Assembly: GCA_038210495.1 (NCBI GenBank)
Contig: JBBQWR010000025.1
Location: 10,857 to 74,856 of the forward strand
DNA: 64,000 bases
Source: JBBQWR01 sp038210495
GTDB lineage: Bacteria > Planctomycetota > Planctomycetia > Pirellulales > DATAWG01
Reading direction: 5' to 3'
Shown here: positions 18,001 to 31,191 of the stretch, piece by piece
How positions within the stretch are numbered: position 1 is the stretch's first letter
Layout of the letters: the number at the start of each line of letters is the position of its first letter
The notes under the pieces: generated by a model
What the model was told of the DNA's origin: nothing
What the model saw: only the letters and a program-made list of their open reading frames with translations
The model's database searches: none
Program-made: the position numbers and the translations under genes

Positions 18001-21000
18001 CGTCACGGCCGAAGAAAACTGGCTGCCACCGGACAACGTCCAATTGAATTCCGGGTTGGTCGTTGCCTCACGCACCAGTCCGACGAATATCGGGATGGCG
18101 CTGCTCGCCGATCTAGCCGCCTATGACTTCGGCTATTGTTCGGTCGCTCGACTGCTCGAGCGAACCAAAAGCACCCTCGGCACCCTGGCCAAGATGGAGC
18201 GTTATCGAGGCCATTTTTATAATTGGTACGACACGCGATCGCTGGCGCCGCTGACGCCGCGCTATGTCTCGACGGTTGATAGCGGCAATCTCGCCGGCCA
18301 TTTGTTGGTGCTCGGCGGCGGACTACGCGAGATGATCGACAACGCGATCGTTCCTCGAAAAATCTTCGACGGCCTGTGCGATACGTTGATCGTTTTCTCG
18401 CAAGAAGCTCGCGGTCGCAGGCGCGCGGCGGACGAAGCGTCGATCCCACGCGTCGAAGGAAACACGTTGCGCACGGTCGAGCGACGAATCGAAGACCTGC
18501 AGCGACGACCGTTCGCCTTAAGCTCCGCGGTTGCGTTGCTGCCCAATCTCATCGCCGAAGCGGGGCAACTGCCGAAAGCGTCGGCGCAAAACGAGGAACT
18601 GAAGTGGTGGGCCGCTGCTCTCGAGCGGTCCGGCGCCGATCATTTGAGCGATTTGCGCGAGCTGGCCGCCTGGGCGATGATTCCCTCGCCCCCGGAAAGC
18701 ACGTGGCGGAGCGGTTCACCGGAACAAATTCAGCGGCTGGATCGATTGCGGGCTTGGCTTGCGCGGCTGGACGCCGTGCCGACGCTGCGCGAAGTCGCCG
18801 CGCTGTCGGCCGCGATTTGCCCGCTGCTCGACGCCATTCAGGCAGGCCTGCCTGAATCGACAAGCGACCGGCGCGACGATCGAAATCCGACGGGCCATTG
18901 GCTCCAGCAAGTGCGTGAAGCCGTGACGGAATCGTCCCGCTGCGCCGCGTTGCGAATCCACGAGTTGGAACACGTGGCCTCTCAGTGCCAAGAATTTGCC
19001 GACATGGATTTCGAGTTCCTGTACGACAAAACTCGCAAACTTTACACGATCGGCTACAACGCCAGCGATAACCGGCTCGATAGCAGTTGCTACGATCTGC
19101 TCGCCTCGGAAGCTCGCCTCGCCAGTTTCATTCTCATCGCTCAAGGACAACTCGGCCAGGAGCACTGGTTCGCCCTGGGTCGCTTACTGACCAGCGCCGG
19201 CGGCGCCCCCGCGCTGCTGAGTTGGAGCGGCTCGATGTTCGAATACCTCATGCCGCTGTTGGTGATGCCAACGTACGAGAACACCCTGCTCGATCAAACG
19301 TATCGGGCCGTCGTGCGCCGGCAAATCAACTACGGTCGCCAGCGCGGGGTGCCGTGGGGGATCTCCGAGTCGGGCTACAACACGGTCGATCTGCATTTGA
19401 ATTATCAATACCGCGCGTTCGGAGTGCCGGGCCTGGGACTCAAACGTGGCCTGGCCGAGGACCTGGTGATTGCTCCCTATGCCACCGCGCTGGCCTTGAT
19501 GGTCGCGCCCGACGCGGCTTGCCGCAACTTGGAGCGCTTGGCGGCCGACGAGCGCGACGGCGACTATGGGTTCTACGAAGCCGTGGACTATACGCCGTCC
19601 CGGTTGCCCCCCGGCTCCAATAGCGTCACGGTGAAGCAATTCATGGCTCATCATGCCGGCATGAGCCTGCTGTCGCTGGCCTATGTGCTGCTTAACAAGC
19701 CGATGCAGCGCCGGTTCGAAGCCGACCCCATGTTCCGCGCGGCCGATCTCCTGCTGCACGAGCGAATTCCCAAAACGACGGTTCCCGTCTTTCCTCATGC
19801 GGCGGAGGCCAGCGCAACGCAAATCGTGTCGTCTGAGGATTCCGGAGCGATGCGGGTCTTTACCGATCCCAGCACATCCGTGCCCGAGGTGCATCTGTTG
19901 TCCAATGGCCACTACCACGTCGTCGTCAGCAGCGCGGGCAGCGGCTACAGCCGTTGGCGCGACCTGGCCGTCACGCGGTGGCGAGAAGACGCGACCCGAG
20001 ATTGCTGGGGATCGTTTTGCTACTTACGAGACTTGGACAGCGGATCGCTGTGGTCGACGGCCTGGCATCCGACCGCCAAGGCTTCGAAGAAGTATGAGGC
20101 CATTTTCACGCAATCCCGCGCCGAATTTCGCCGACTCGACGACCAGATCGAGACGCACGCTCAGATTAGCGTCTCGCCCGAGGATGATATCGAGCTGCGC
20201 CGCGTGGCGCTGACCAATCGTTCGGACCGTCCGCGCACGATCGAAGTGACCAGCTACGCGGAAGTCGTGCTGGCCCTGCAGGCCCAGGACGAATCTCATC
20301 CGGCGTTCAGCAACCTGTTCGTGCAAACGGAAATCGTGCGCTCCCGGCAAATGATTTTTTGCACGCGTCGGCCGCGATCGGCCGAGGAGCGGCCTCCGTG
20401 GATGATGCATATGATGACCGCCGCCGGCACGACGGTTGGCGAGACTTCGTTCGAAACGGATCGGATGAAGTTCATCGGTCGCGGTCGGAGTCTCGCGAGT
20501 CCGGCCGCGTTCGACGCGCGGACGCCGCTGTCCAACAGCGAAGGCTCGACGCTCGATCCCGTCGTCAGCATTCGTCACACGCTCGTGTTGCAACCGAACG
20601 AAACCGCGCGGGTCGATTTCGTAACCGGCATGGCCGAGACGCGGGAAGCCCTGGCGGCAATGGCCGAGAAATACAGCGATCCCAATCTCGCGGATCGGGT
20701 CTTCGAGTTGGCCTGGACGCGCGGCCCCATCATGCTGCAACAGCTCAATGCTTCGGCCGCCGATGCCCAAGCCTATGGTCGCCTTGCCGGTTCGATCATC
20801 TATGCCTCGGCGCTGCGAAGAGCAAAGGCCAGCGTGCTCAGTCGTAATCGTCGCGGACAGTCCGGGCTGTGGGGATACGGTATTTCAGGGGATCTGCCGA
20901 TCGTGCTGGTGCGGATTCGCGACCACGAGAAGATCGAACTCGTGCGGCAGGCGGTTCAAGCTCACGCCTTCTGGCGAATGAAGGGCCTCAGCGTCGACCT

Positions 21001-23710
21001 GGTGATTTGGAACGAGGACGACTCGGTCTATCGGCAGTCCTTGCAAGAGTCGATCGTGGACCTCGTCGCCGCGAGTCCCGAGGCCGCGCTGGTGGATCGG
21101 CCCGGCGGAGTTTTCGTTCGTCGTGGCGAGCAGATGTCGGATGAGGATCGGGCGCTACTCCAGACAGTGGCGCGGGTCGTCTTGCGCGACGACGCGGGAA
21201 CGCTAATCGAACAGGTCGATCGCCGGAGTCGTCCCGAATTGTCGATGCCCGCGATCAAGCCGGCCAAGCGACGTTACGAGACGGTGGTTACGGCCGGACC
21301 GCCGCAACGCGATTTGGAATTTTTCAATGGCCTGGGAGGCTTTAGTCGCGATGGCCGAGAGTACGTCACGATTCTCGACGCCAAGACTGCCACCCCGGCG
21401 CCGTGGGTCAACGTCATCGCCAACGCCCAAATCGGCACGGTCGTCTCGGAATGCGGCAGCGCCTACACCTGGGCCGAAAACAGCCATGAGTTCCGCATTA
21501 CTCCGTGGACGAACGATCCCGTTTCCGACACCTGCGGCGAAGCGATCTATTTGCGCGACGAGGAATCGGGGCGATTCTGGTCTCCCTCTCCGCTTCCGGC
21601 TCGCGGCGCCAACACCTATACCTCGCGTCACGGTTTCGGATACAGCATATTCGATTATTCCGAAGATGGCATCGTCACGGAGTTGTGTCTGTATGTCGCG
21701 ACCGACGCGCCGGTCAAGTTCGCCAGACTCAAGATCGCGAACCACTCAGGTCGTCCCCGGCAACTCTCGATTACCGGATATTGGGAATGGGTTCTTGGGG
21801 AACTGCGAGCCAAGACGCTGATGCACATCGTCACCGAGGCCGATCCGATGACGGGAGCGATTTTCGCGCGCAATCCGTATAGCCTCGAGTTCGCCGACAA
21901 AGTGGCCTTCGCGGATTGCAGCGAAACGGCGCGATCGTTCACTGGCGATCGAACGGAATTTCTGGGCCGCAATGGAACGGCGGCCAATCCCGCTGCCATG
22001 CGGCGGACCCGACTCTCGAATCGAACGGGCGCGGGTCTCGACCCGTGCGCCGCGATTCAATCGCAATTCACGCTCGAAGAGGGCCAAGAGAAGATCGTCG
22101 TGTTTACGATCGGCGCCGCCAATGGTGAGGACGAAGCGCGACAGCTCGTGCATCGGTTCCGCGGTGAAGGAAATGCTCAACGAGCCTTGGAAGGCGTGTG
22201 GCACTATTGGAGTCAGACGCTCGGCGTGGCGTATTTCGAAACTCCCGATCCGGCTGTCAATTTTCTCGCCAATGGCTGGCTGATTTATCAAACCCTCGCT
22301 TGCCGACTGTGGGCTCGCACGGGCTTCTACCAATCGGGTGGCGCCTATGGCTTCCGCGATCAGTTGCAGGACGCGATGGCGCTGGTTCATGCCGAGCCGG
22401 GCCTGCTGCGAGAACAACTGCTGCGCGCGGCGTCGCGGCAATTTCGCGAGGGGGACGTGCAACATTGGTGGCACCCTCCGGCGGGGCGCGGCGTTCGGAC
22501 CCATTTTTCCGATGACTTTCTGTGGTTGCCACTGGCGATCTGCCGCTACGTCCAAGTGATCGGCGACACAGGTCTGCTCGACCAACGGGTTCCCTATTTG
22601 AGTTCGCGCCCGCTGCGGCCGGACGAAGAGGCCAATTACGACTTGCCGCAGATTTCGGATGACGTCGGCTCGCTGTACGAACACGCCGTGCGCGCCATCG
22701 ACCATGGTCTCAAGTTTGGGGCACATGGATTGCCGCTGATCGGCTGCGGCGATTGGAACGATGGCATGAACCTGATCGGGCAGCACGGCCAAGGCGAAAG
22801 CGTGTGGCTGGCATTCTTCCTGTTCGACATTCTGACGCAGTTCGCCGAACTCGCCCGGCAGCGCGGCGACGCCGCCACGGCCGACCGTTATACGGTCGAA
22901 GCCGGCCGTCTGCGAGGCAATATCGAACAGAACGGTTGGGATGGCCAATGGTATCGCCGCGCGTATTTCGACGACGGCACGCCGCTCGGCTCGGCCGAAA
23001 ATGAGGAGTGTCAAATCGATTCCCTATCGCAAAGCTGGTCGGTGCTGTCGGGCGCCGGAACGCGAGAGCGATCGGTTCAAGCCATGGAGAGCGTGAATCG
23101 GCGATTGGTTCGTCGCGATGCTCGATTGGTGCAGCTCCTCGACCCGCCGTTCGACAAGTCGGCGCTCAACCCGGGCTATATCAAGGGCTACGTTCCCGGC
23201 GTGAGAGAAAACGGCGGCCAGTACACGCACGGCGCGATTTGGACGGTCATGGCGTTCGCTGCAATGGGCGACACCGAGCGGGCGTGGGAATTGTTCAACC
23301 TGATCAATCCGGTGACTCATGGCAACACGCCGCAGGCGATCGCCACGTATCGCGTCGAGCCCTATGTTGTCGCGGCCGATGTGTATGCCGTGCGCCCGCA
23401 CGTCGGTCGTGGCGGATGGACGTGGTATACCGGATCGGCCGGATGGATGTACCGGCTCATCACGGAGTCGCTTCTGGGACTGCATTTGGACGTCGACAAG
23501 CTCCGCTTTGCGCCGCGACCGCCCCGCGACTGGCCGTCGTTCAAGATTCACTATCGCTTTCACGAAACGACTTATCACATCTCGATTCAAAATCGCGGCG
23601 AGGGGAACACGATCAAACGGCTGGCGATCGACGGTCGCGATCAAGTGGAACACGTGGTTCCGCTGGTCAACGACGGCGCCAGCCACAACGTCGAAATCGA
23701 GTTGATGTAA
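15053..23710 (+). CDS. Cyclic beta-1,2-glucan synthase-like giant enzyme (GT84 plus glucan-processing domains)
   Basis: 2,885 residues from GTG 15053. It resembles the NdvB/ChvB family, which initiates, elongates, cyclises and trims beta-1,2-glucans at the inner membrane. Order: a helical N-terminal domain; two membrane helices near 372-430; a GT84 glycosyltransferase with VVVPTM (about 453), DTDTQLPRD (about 590) and HRWIRGDWQ (about 733); more helices near 780-950; a glucoamylase-like transglycosylation domain (about 965-1580, with YDTRSLAPLTPRYVSTVDSG); two beta-sandwich repeats (each starting near VSSAGSGYSRW and VSECGSAYTWAEN); and a C-terminal GH94 phosphorylase domain with GCGDWNDG at 2564-2571. 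Coding-like sequence continues 45 codons upstream to 14918 (KVTDREATPQKLVEEPP) without ATG, GTG or TTG, so the true start is uncertain. Confidence 0.9.
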   Translation: MIATAHKLGAGRTADKLLPRLSENERVLVETYDLITAAAKRNRQIAPAAEWLLDNFYLIEEQIRSTRRLLPRSYSGELPRLTNGVSANYPRAYGIALELISHTDGRVDAPGLDGFIGSYQSVVPLKLGELWALPLMLRLALIENLRRVAARIAAARRDRDLAAEWAERMIRTVDQNPTDLILVLADMARTNPPLSGAFLAELTRHLQGQNPNFAFANSWLEHRLADQGVTIEQLVLAEGHAQAADQVSVGNSITSLRFLSVNDWPDFVASQSLVEQTLCRDPAGVYARMDFATRDRYRHAVEGIAKRSPCSEYDVAHRAIQLSQTEAVDPAKHRTTHVGYFLVDRGRPVLERLVDMRLNASVVVEKLRRRYPLFIYLFLVLAVTGGAIAAVAEWANWRTLGAPLVVLLAVPVLMCAGQFGVAVVNWLSGVLMQPQPLPRMDFRRGIPPEHRTLVVVPTMLSSEAAIEHLLEGLEIRYLANRDPSLHFALLTDLADAATESLPGDAPLIELAREGIERLNEKYPGERGDVFFLLHRNRRWNAQENIWMGYERKRGKLADLNATLRGAKARFAQVAGDISALFDVRYVITLDTDTQLPRDAAREMVGAMAHTLNRPVLDAPGRRVIDGYTILQPRVGVSLPGANRSWFVRLFGGDAGVDPYTRVVSDLYQDLFGEGSFIGKGIYDVDMFERRCGDFPEYTILSHDLLESCYTRSALLTDVILYEDYPSSFASDVSRRHRWIRGDWQIAAWLFPKVRGLTAGRVANPISALSWWKIFDNLRRSLVPVAMLALLLITWLAASQSAAIAATAFAIAIVVIPRLLDALVDFAHKPTDLPVSTHLATATMGMGRPLAQCLMTLVFLPYEALVSIDAIVRTLVRVHWSRKKLLEWKTSSDAERGARADLPGFFRSMLVAPAISAMTLAWLAVARPDLLAVAGPLLALWAVSPSIAWWLSRPLPPPIIRLTDKQRLFLRSLSRKTWRYFEKFVTAEENWLPPDNVQLNSGLVVASRTSPTNIGMALLADLAAYDFGYCSVARLLERTKSTLGTLAKMERYRGHFYNWYDTRSLAPLTPRYVSTVDSGNLAGHLLVLGGGLREMIDNAIVPRKIFDGLCDTLIVFSQEARGRRRAADEASIPRVEGNTLRTVERRIEDLQRRPFALSSAVALLPNLIAEAGQLPKASAQNEELKWWAAALERSGADHLSDLRELAAWAMIPSPPESTWRSGSPEQIQRLDRLRAWLARLDAVPTLREVAALSAAICPLLDAIQAGLPESTSDRRDDRNPTGHWLQQVREAVTESSRCAALRIHELEHVASQCQEFADMDFEFLYDKTRKLYTIGYNASDNRLDSSCYDLLASEARLASFILIAQGQLGQEHWFALGRLLTSAGGAPALLSWSGSMFEYLMPLLVMPTYENTLLDQTYRAVVRRQINYGRQRGVPWGISESGYNTVDLHLNYQYRAFGVPGLGLKRGLAEDLVIAPYATALALMVAPDAACRNLERLAADERDGDYGFYEAVDYTPSRLPPGSNSVTVKQFMAHHAGMSLLSLAYVLLNKPMQRRFEADPMFRAADLLLHERIPKTTVPVFPHAAEASATQIVSSEDSGAMRVFTDPSTSVPEVHLLSNGHYHVVVSSAGSGYSRWRDLAVTRWREDATRDCWGSFCYLRDLDSGSLWSTAWHPTAKASKKYEAIFTQSRAEFRRLDDQIETHAQISVSPEDDIELRRVALTNRSDRPRTIEVTSYAEVVLALQAQDESHPAFSNLFVQTEIVRSRQMIFCTRRPRSAEERPPWMMHMMTAAGTTVGETSFETDRMKFIGRGRSLASPAAFDARTPLSNSEGSTLDPVVSIRHTLVLQPNETARVDFVTGMAETREALAAMAEKYSDPNLADRVFELAWTRGPIMLQQLNASAADAQAYGRLAGSIIYASALRRAKASVLSRNRRGQSGLWGYGISGDLPIVLVRIRDHEKIELVRQAVQAHAFWRMKGLSVDLVIWNEDDSVYRQSLQESIVDLVAASPEAALVDRPGGVFVRRGEQMSDEDRALLQTVARVVLRDDAGTLIEQVDRRSRPELSMPAIKPAKRRYETVVTAGPPQRDLEFFNGLGGFSRDGREYVTILDAKTATPAPWVNVIANAQIGTVVSECGSAYTWAENSHEFRITPWTNDPVSDTCGEAIYLRDEESGRFWSPSPLPARGANTYTSRHGFGYSIFDYSEDGIVTELCLYVATDAPVKFARLKIANHSGRPRQLSITGYWEWVLGELRAKTLMHIVTEADPMTGAIFARNPYSLEFADKVAFADCSETARSFTGDRTEFLGRNGTAANPAAMRRTRLSNRTGAGLDPCAAIQSQFTLEEGQEKIVVFTIGAANGEDEARQLVHRFRGEGNAQRALEGVWHYWSQTLGVAYFETPDPAVNFLANGWLIYQTLACRLWARTGFYQSGGAYGFRDQLQDAMALVHAEPGLLREQLLRAASRQFREGDVQHWWHPPAGRGVRTHFSDDFLWLPLAICRYVQVIGDTGLLDQRVPYLSSRPLRPDEEANYDLPQISDDVGSLYEHAVRAIDHGLKFGAHGLPLIGCGDWNDGMNLIGQHGQGESVWLAFFLFDILTQFAELARQRGDAATADRYTVEAGRLRGNIEQNGWDGQWYRRAYFDDGTPLGSAENEECQIDSLSQSWSVLSGAGTRERSVQAMESVNRRLVRRDARLVQLLDPPFDKSALNPGYIKGYVPGVRENGGQYTHGAIWTVMAFAAMGDTERAWELFNLINPVTHGNTPQAIATYRVEPYVVAADVYAVRPHVGRGGWTWYTGSAGWMYRLITESLLGLHLDVDKLRFAPRPPRDWPSFKIHYRFHETTYHISIQNRGEGNTIKRLAIDGRDQVEHVVPLVNDGASHNVEIELM

Positions 23711-23728
23711 TCCACCACGGGCACGGAG

Positions 23729-23749
23729 CTCTATTGCAGAGCAATAGAG
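23729..23749. terminator. Hairpin between convergent genes
   Basis: CTCTATTGC (23729-23737) and GCAATAGAG (23741-23749) form a perfect 9-bp stem with an AGA loop. It lies between the stops of the glucan synthase and the M14 peptidase. No U-tract follows, so the efficiency is unclear. Confidence 0.5.
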
Positions 23750-23780
23750 GAGTCACGACGACGAATTAAATCTCTGATCC

Positions 23781-25607
23781 TCACTCGTGCTTCGCCTCGT
23801 CGACGCCACCTTTGTACGATCGCAATTTGATCGTTAGCGGGCCGTCGCCGGTGATGACCCAGCGGACGTATACGGCGCCCATTCCGGGAACCGTCGCCAG
23901 ATGCATTGTGGCCGGATGCCGTTTTTGCTCGGTCGCTCGCTGGAAGAATTGATCGGGGCTGCTCATGCCCAGCAGCGGCTTGATCTTGGCGCCCTCGATC
24001 GTCACCAAATCCGGCGGCGTGATCTTGTGGGCGACGTCTTCCGCCAAGTGACTCGGGATCATGCGCTCGTTCGAAATTACCGCCGTGATTTCGCGGAGGC
24101 CGCCGGCGAGCGGTTTGACGTCGATCGTTTGAATTTTGAGCTGCGGCATCTGATCGGCCTGATACAGCGAAAACGCCATGTTGCGGTGTAGTTCTTCTTC
24201 CAGGAGGAACGACGGCGGTTGGCGAACCCAGTTTTTCTTCAGGCCGCCGACTTCGATTTTTCCGTACAGCGGGTGGTCCACTTCGCGCCACGGGACGAGC
24301 CCCTCGCCGAACAGAAAATCGCGATTGAACTCGTGCAATTGCTCCTGCCGGCCGAAGTAGCCGTCGCCGTCGGCGCCCGGCCGGCGATAAAAATTGAACG
24401 GCGTGAACAGCTCGTTGGTGATCGCCAGCACGCCCTGCATCTTGTAGAGCCAGTCGATCTCGGCGCCGTAGCATTCGTAAAGCTCGGTGGCGACGTTCAG
24501 ATACTTATAACCCGGAAGCATCTTTTCGCCGCGATGGCAGATGACATCGAACACGGCTACATCGGCCGGAGCGAAGCTATCCCCTTTGACGCCCGGTCCG
24601 CGGAGGATCATGCCCCCCGCGTTGTGATACGACTGAGCGGCGGCGATGTTCTGGTGGGCCATGATGAAATCGGCGACCATCCGATTCTCCGGCACGGAAA
24701 ACGGATAGCGATAGGCGCCCGACTGCACATAGCCGGGTTCCCAGTGGTAGCCCCAATCGCGGTTCGGATCGTAATAATCGCGGCGGGCGCGGTAGATCTT
24801 GTTTTCGCCCGGCCGGTCGAATTCCTCGGTCCCCAATAGCGTGAAACTTCCTTTTTCGTCCGGATTGGCGCGGACCATAAGCTCGGGAAACGTCACGTCC
24901 GGTTTGTATCGGCCGTTGGGATCGCGGACGCGCATCTCGGTCAAGCTGCCGTCTTTGTCCATATCGTCGCGAGGCTCGTCGCGGGCCGCGCCCTCGCGAG
25001 CGTCGCCAATCGGACGCTGGCCCGAGCGAGGGCCGTTGGTCGTGTTCGGCTCGACCATGTGAGCGTCGCGCGAGTCGGGGCTCATCATGGGCATGAGATA
25101 AAATGTACGGCTATCGACGAGCTGCTTGATGTGCGGCGCTCGGTCGTACATTTCGAGCAGATACCAAGCGGTATAGAGAACCGTCTCGGTCGCTTGGATC
25201 TCATTGGCGTGAATCCCGCCATCGATCCACATCGCCGGCTTTTCCGTTTCGGCGCCCCCGCGGAAGTTGGTAATCGTCATCACCCACATCTGCCGCCCGC
25301 CGTACGATCGGCCAAGACTGACCAAATGCGCCCGGTCGGGAAACGCCTTGGCCAATTCTTCGAGCAGCTTGCCGGCCGACCGATAGTCGTGGTAGCGATT
25401 CCAGTGGACCTCGACCTTGGGATTCGCCGGAGCGCCCTGCGGCTGATAGGGCGCCGCGCCGGTCACCGTTGGATGACTGAGGTCTTCGGCCGCAACGATC
25501 GGCGGCGTTGACGGAGTCGGTTTATCGTCCGCTCCGGCTGAATGGTCGATCGCAAACGCAACGGCGAGGACGATCGGAAATAACAGTCGGTTGTAGGTGG
25601 ATTTCAT
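23781..25607 (-). CDS. Secreted M14 family zinc carboxypeptidase
   Basis: A 608-residue exported metallopeptidase. I chose ATG 25607 because the product then starts with a signal peptide (KSTYNRLLFPIVLAVAFAID, cleavage after about HSAGA). The catalytic domain begins near residue 68 (HWNRYHDYRS). It has the zinc motif H133-x-x-E136 (GGIHANEIQ), the substrate-binding block SYGGRQMWVM at 101-110, a distal zinc His in SYHNAGG (about 310) and a catalytic Glu probably in AITNELF. A C-terminal beta domain of about 150 residues follows. The substrate may be peptide or peptidoglycan-derived. An acidic Asp/Arg-rich loop (DARE to DMDKDGSLTEMRVRDP) resembles those in other planctomycete M14 proteins. Confidence 0.88.
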   Translation of the reverse strand: MKSTYNRLLFPIVLAVAFAIDHSAGADDKPTPSTPPIVAAEDLSHPTVTGAAPYQPQGAPANPKVEVHWNRYHDYRSAGKLLEELAKAFPDRAHLVSLGRSYGGRQMWVMTITNFRGGAETEKPAMWIDGGIHANEIQATETVLYTAWYLLEMYDRAPHIKQLVDSRTFYLMPMMSPDSRDAHMVEPNTTNGPRSGQRPIGDAREGAARDEPRDDMDKDGSLTEMRVRDPNGRYKPDVTFPELMVRANPDEKGSFTLLGTEEFDRPGENKIYRARRDYYDPNRDWGYHWEPGYVQSGAYRYPFSVPENRMVADFIMAHQNIAAAQSYHNAGGMILRGPGVKGDSFAPADVAVFDVICHRGEKMLPGYKYLNVATELYECYGAEIDWLYKMQGVLAITNELFTPFNFYRRPGADGDGYFGRQEQLHEFNRDFLFGEGLVPWREVDHPLYGKIEVGGLKKNWVRQPPSFLLEEELHRNMAFSLYQADQMPQLKIQTIDVKPLAGGLREITAVISNERMIPSHLAEDVAHKITPPDLVTIEGAKIKPLLGMSSPDQFFQRATEQKRHPATMHLATVPGMGAVYVRWVITGDGPLTIKLRSYKGGVDEAKHE

Positions 25608-25975
25608 AATCGCCGTCTGCAAGTCATGGTGAAAGTCACTAGCCAATCATAATCACGGTGCATCGTCCGAGAAACTCTTGCGTAATAATCACGATCGATG
25701 ATTCCGAACGGCGCTGGGGTCCTTGCTGAAGAAGCATCCCGGTAGGGATGCCAGACGGTAGCTGGCGGTCGAGGCCGTCAGGCCGACACCGCCGGATAAT
25801 AGCGGCGTCAAGAATATCGACCCCGGTAGGGGTCGCAGCGTGATGCGAGCAGTGAGGCCGCATTGGCTGCGACCCCCAATTGCGTTCGAGATGATTTTCA
25901 ATTTATCCGACCGGTGGTATCGGCCATACGGCCTCAACCACCGGCTACCGTCTGGGACTCCTACCGGAGTCCTCT
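25608..25975. other. Intergenic region filled by the R7 inverted repeat
   Basis: No gene is seen between the M14 peptidase and metH. Most of the 368 bases are the R7 structure. Confidence 0.6.
25733..25972. repeat. R7 long inverted repeat
   Basis: The left arm (25733-25797, with CCAGACGGTAGCTGGCGGT) is about 80 percent identical by eye to the reverse complement of the right arm (25910-25972, with CCAGACGGTAGCCGGTGGT). Between them is a second inverted pair around GACCCCGGTAGGGGTCGC (25819-25836) and GGCTGCGACCCCC (25865-25877). It ends 3 bases past the metH stop and could act as a terminator. Confidence 0.7.
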
Positions 25976-29674
<3,699 letters not shown>

Positions 29675-30127
29675 TTATCGAATATGGCACAGGGGGGCGA
29701 TCGTTTCAACTTGAGGTGACGATCGACGTCGCAATGGCGCGTCGCTGGACCGGTATCGCCCGGCCTCAGGCTCGCCGTGGACACCGGCTGGCGATGCGTT
29801 AGAGCCGTAAAAAATGCGGCCGGCATTATTGCGAACCTTGATAGGGAGGCTGCATTAACGTTCGCCAGAGCGATAAAAGACGAGAAGGCGAGGGCAAAAT
29901 GCCAGATTGCCGCACGTGACGGAGCAAGGGCGCCGCAACCAATCTTTTGGTAGGGCGTTTTGAATCGAAATTCCCAGGCTTCCTATCGACCGTTCTACAA
30001 GTGAGTTGCTTTGGAATATCGCTAAAAACTTGGCTATGCCCCGCCGATGAGTTAGATTGCAGGGGGCGGTTCCAGATCGTATACGCTCGGTTTTGCCGCT
30101 GAGACGATAGCTCAGGAGATTCAGACC
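29675..30127. other. Divergent intergenic region of metH and the STAS gene
   Basis: No gene in 453 bases. On the metH side there is an imperfect hairpin, CCGGTGTC (29792-29785) with GATACCGG (29762-29755) on the minus strand, which may be part of the metH leader. I could not match it to a known riboswitch. Confidence 0.4.
30114..30118 (+). promoter_or_regulatory. Ribosome binding site of the STAS gene
   Basis: AGGAG, 9 bases before ATG 30128; it fixes the start. Confidence 0.6.
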
Positions 30128-30625
30128 ATGGGATCGGCAGCGACGTTGACGGCCAGTCGAACGGCCGATGGATATCTGGTTCGGGTCGAAGGTCGGGGGA
30201 CGATGCGGGAGAGTCCCGCCCTGCGGGAGTTCGCGTCGCGGTGCGCCGCCGACGAACCGCGATTCCTGTTGGCCCTCGATCTGACGGGCTGTGAGTATCT
30301 GGACAGCACGTTTTTGGGCTGCATCGTCGGGCTGAATCATCGCGGCCGCCGCGATCAGACGCTCGACCTCACCGTTTGCGCTCCGGTCGAGACGAGGCAG
30401 CGGCTATTCGGCGCCACGCGACTGGATCTCGTGCTGCACTGCGTCGACCAGCGCCCGGAGCCGCTGAGCGACCCGGTGCCGCTGCTGGCCCCGGATCTCA
30501 ATTCGCGCGAATTCGGGCAGCACATCATGGAGTGCCATCACCGGTTGGCCGACACCGGTTGCCGAGGGGCGGACGCGTTTCGGTCCGTGGCGGATGGACT
30601 AGGGCGCGAACTGGGGAAGGCGTGA
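30128..30625 (+). CDS. STAS domain protein (anti-sigma factor antagonist-like)
   Basis: 165 residues with a single STAS fold. The core runs from VRVEGRGTMRESPALREF through LLALDLTGCEYLDSTFLGC. Ser60 in the D-S-T loop is at the place where SpoIIAA-like proteins are phosphorylated, so it could be switched by a serine kinase. The C-terminal 60 residues (DPVPLLAPDLNSREFGQHIM) form an extra helical segment beyond the usual 100-110 residue STAS domain. No kinase, phosphatase or sigma factor is adjacent, so the partner is unknown. Confidence 0.85.
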   Translation: MGSAATLTASRTADGYLVRVEGRGTMRESPALREFASRCAADEPRFLLALDLTGCEYLDSTFLGCIVGLNHRGRRDQTLDLTVCAPVETRQRLFGATRLDLVLHCVDQRPEPLSDPVPLLAPDLNSREFGQHIMECHHRLADTGCRGADAFRSVADGLGRELGKA

Positions 30626-30912
30626 CGGACATGGAGGTCAACGGCCGTAGCAGCCACCGGCTCGGCGCTCCGTTTTTTTCGGCAGCTTACGGTAGCGGCT
30701 TCGTTTGTTGGCCCAGAACCTCGAACTGCTTCAACACATCTTGCAAAGGTCCGCAATCGTTGTGAAGAAATCGGTTAGGCCGTCGATTTCGGCAAAGGCA
30801 TTGCAGAAGCTAGCCCATTTATCGGCCTAGCCGCCCGCAAGGCGCCTTGAATCTATTTGGCATTCTCGGTGGCCAAGTGCATAATTGCCGGACCGCCAAA
30901 GTCGAGTGCCGC
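30626..30912. other. Intergenic, possible short remnant
   Basis: No firm gene. One plus-strand frame from about 30709 to 30829 reads LAQNLELLQHILQRSA and on to a TAG. It is leucine-rich and helix-like, but too short to call. Confidence 0.3.
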
Positions 30913-31191
30913 ATGCCGTACGTTGTCCGAATTTCGTTAGCACTTCGCAAGGCTGGCTGGACCGTCAAAATCTATGACAACGAAGCGCGCGAACCGCCGC
31001 ATGTGACGATCCAGCGGAGGGCGGAGGGGTCGTGGCGAGTATCATTGCGAGATGGCGGGTTACTCGATGAAAACAGCAAATGGAAAGACGTTCCTCCCGA
31101 AATCCGCGCGGCGATCGTTGCTCATCGCGGCCAACTGGTCGCTTACTGGAACGAGCGGACCCCCACAACCCCGTATAATTTTAATTCATGA
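30913..31191 (+). CDS. DUF4160-like small protein
   Basis: 92 residues. The segment KIYDNEAREPPHVTIQRR resembles the NEHNPPHVHV core of DUF4160, and the C-terminal helix IVAHRGQLVAYWNERTP resembles its EHREELLEAWHE end. DUF4160 genes usually sit beside DUF2442 genes in putative toxin-antitoxin-like pairs. Here the stop overlaps the start of the next gene by ATGA, so the two are translationally coupled. Base composition looks lower in GC than the flanking genes, which suggests acquisition. Confidence 0.65.
   Translation: MPYVVRISLALRKAGWTVKIYDNEAREPPHVTIQRRAEGSWRVSLRDGGLLDENSKWKDVPPEIRAAIVAHRGQLVAYWNERTPTTPYNFNS

Noticed and set aside
21746..23014. Long open frame of 422 codons on the strand opposite the glucan synthase
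   Set aside because: It lies wholly inside the glucan synthase coding region, whose protein is conserved and carries clear motifs. GC-rich genes create such antisense frames (also at 3923-4738, 15293-16510, 48282-49532 and 55501-57174).
29675..29860. Cobalamin, SAM or SAH riboswitch in front of metH
   Set aside because: A hairpin is present, but none of the conserved boxes of these riboswitches could be found by eye. A covariance search with Infernal against Rfam would decide.
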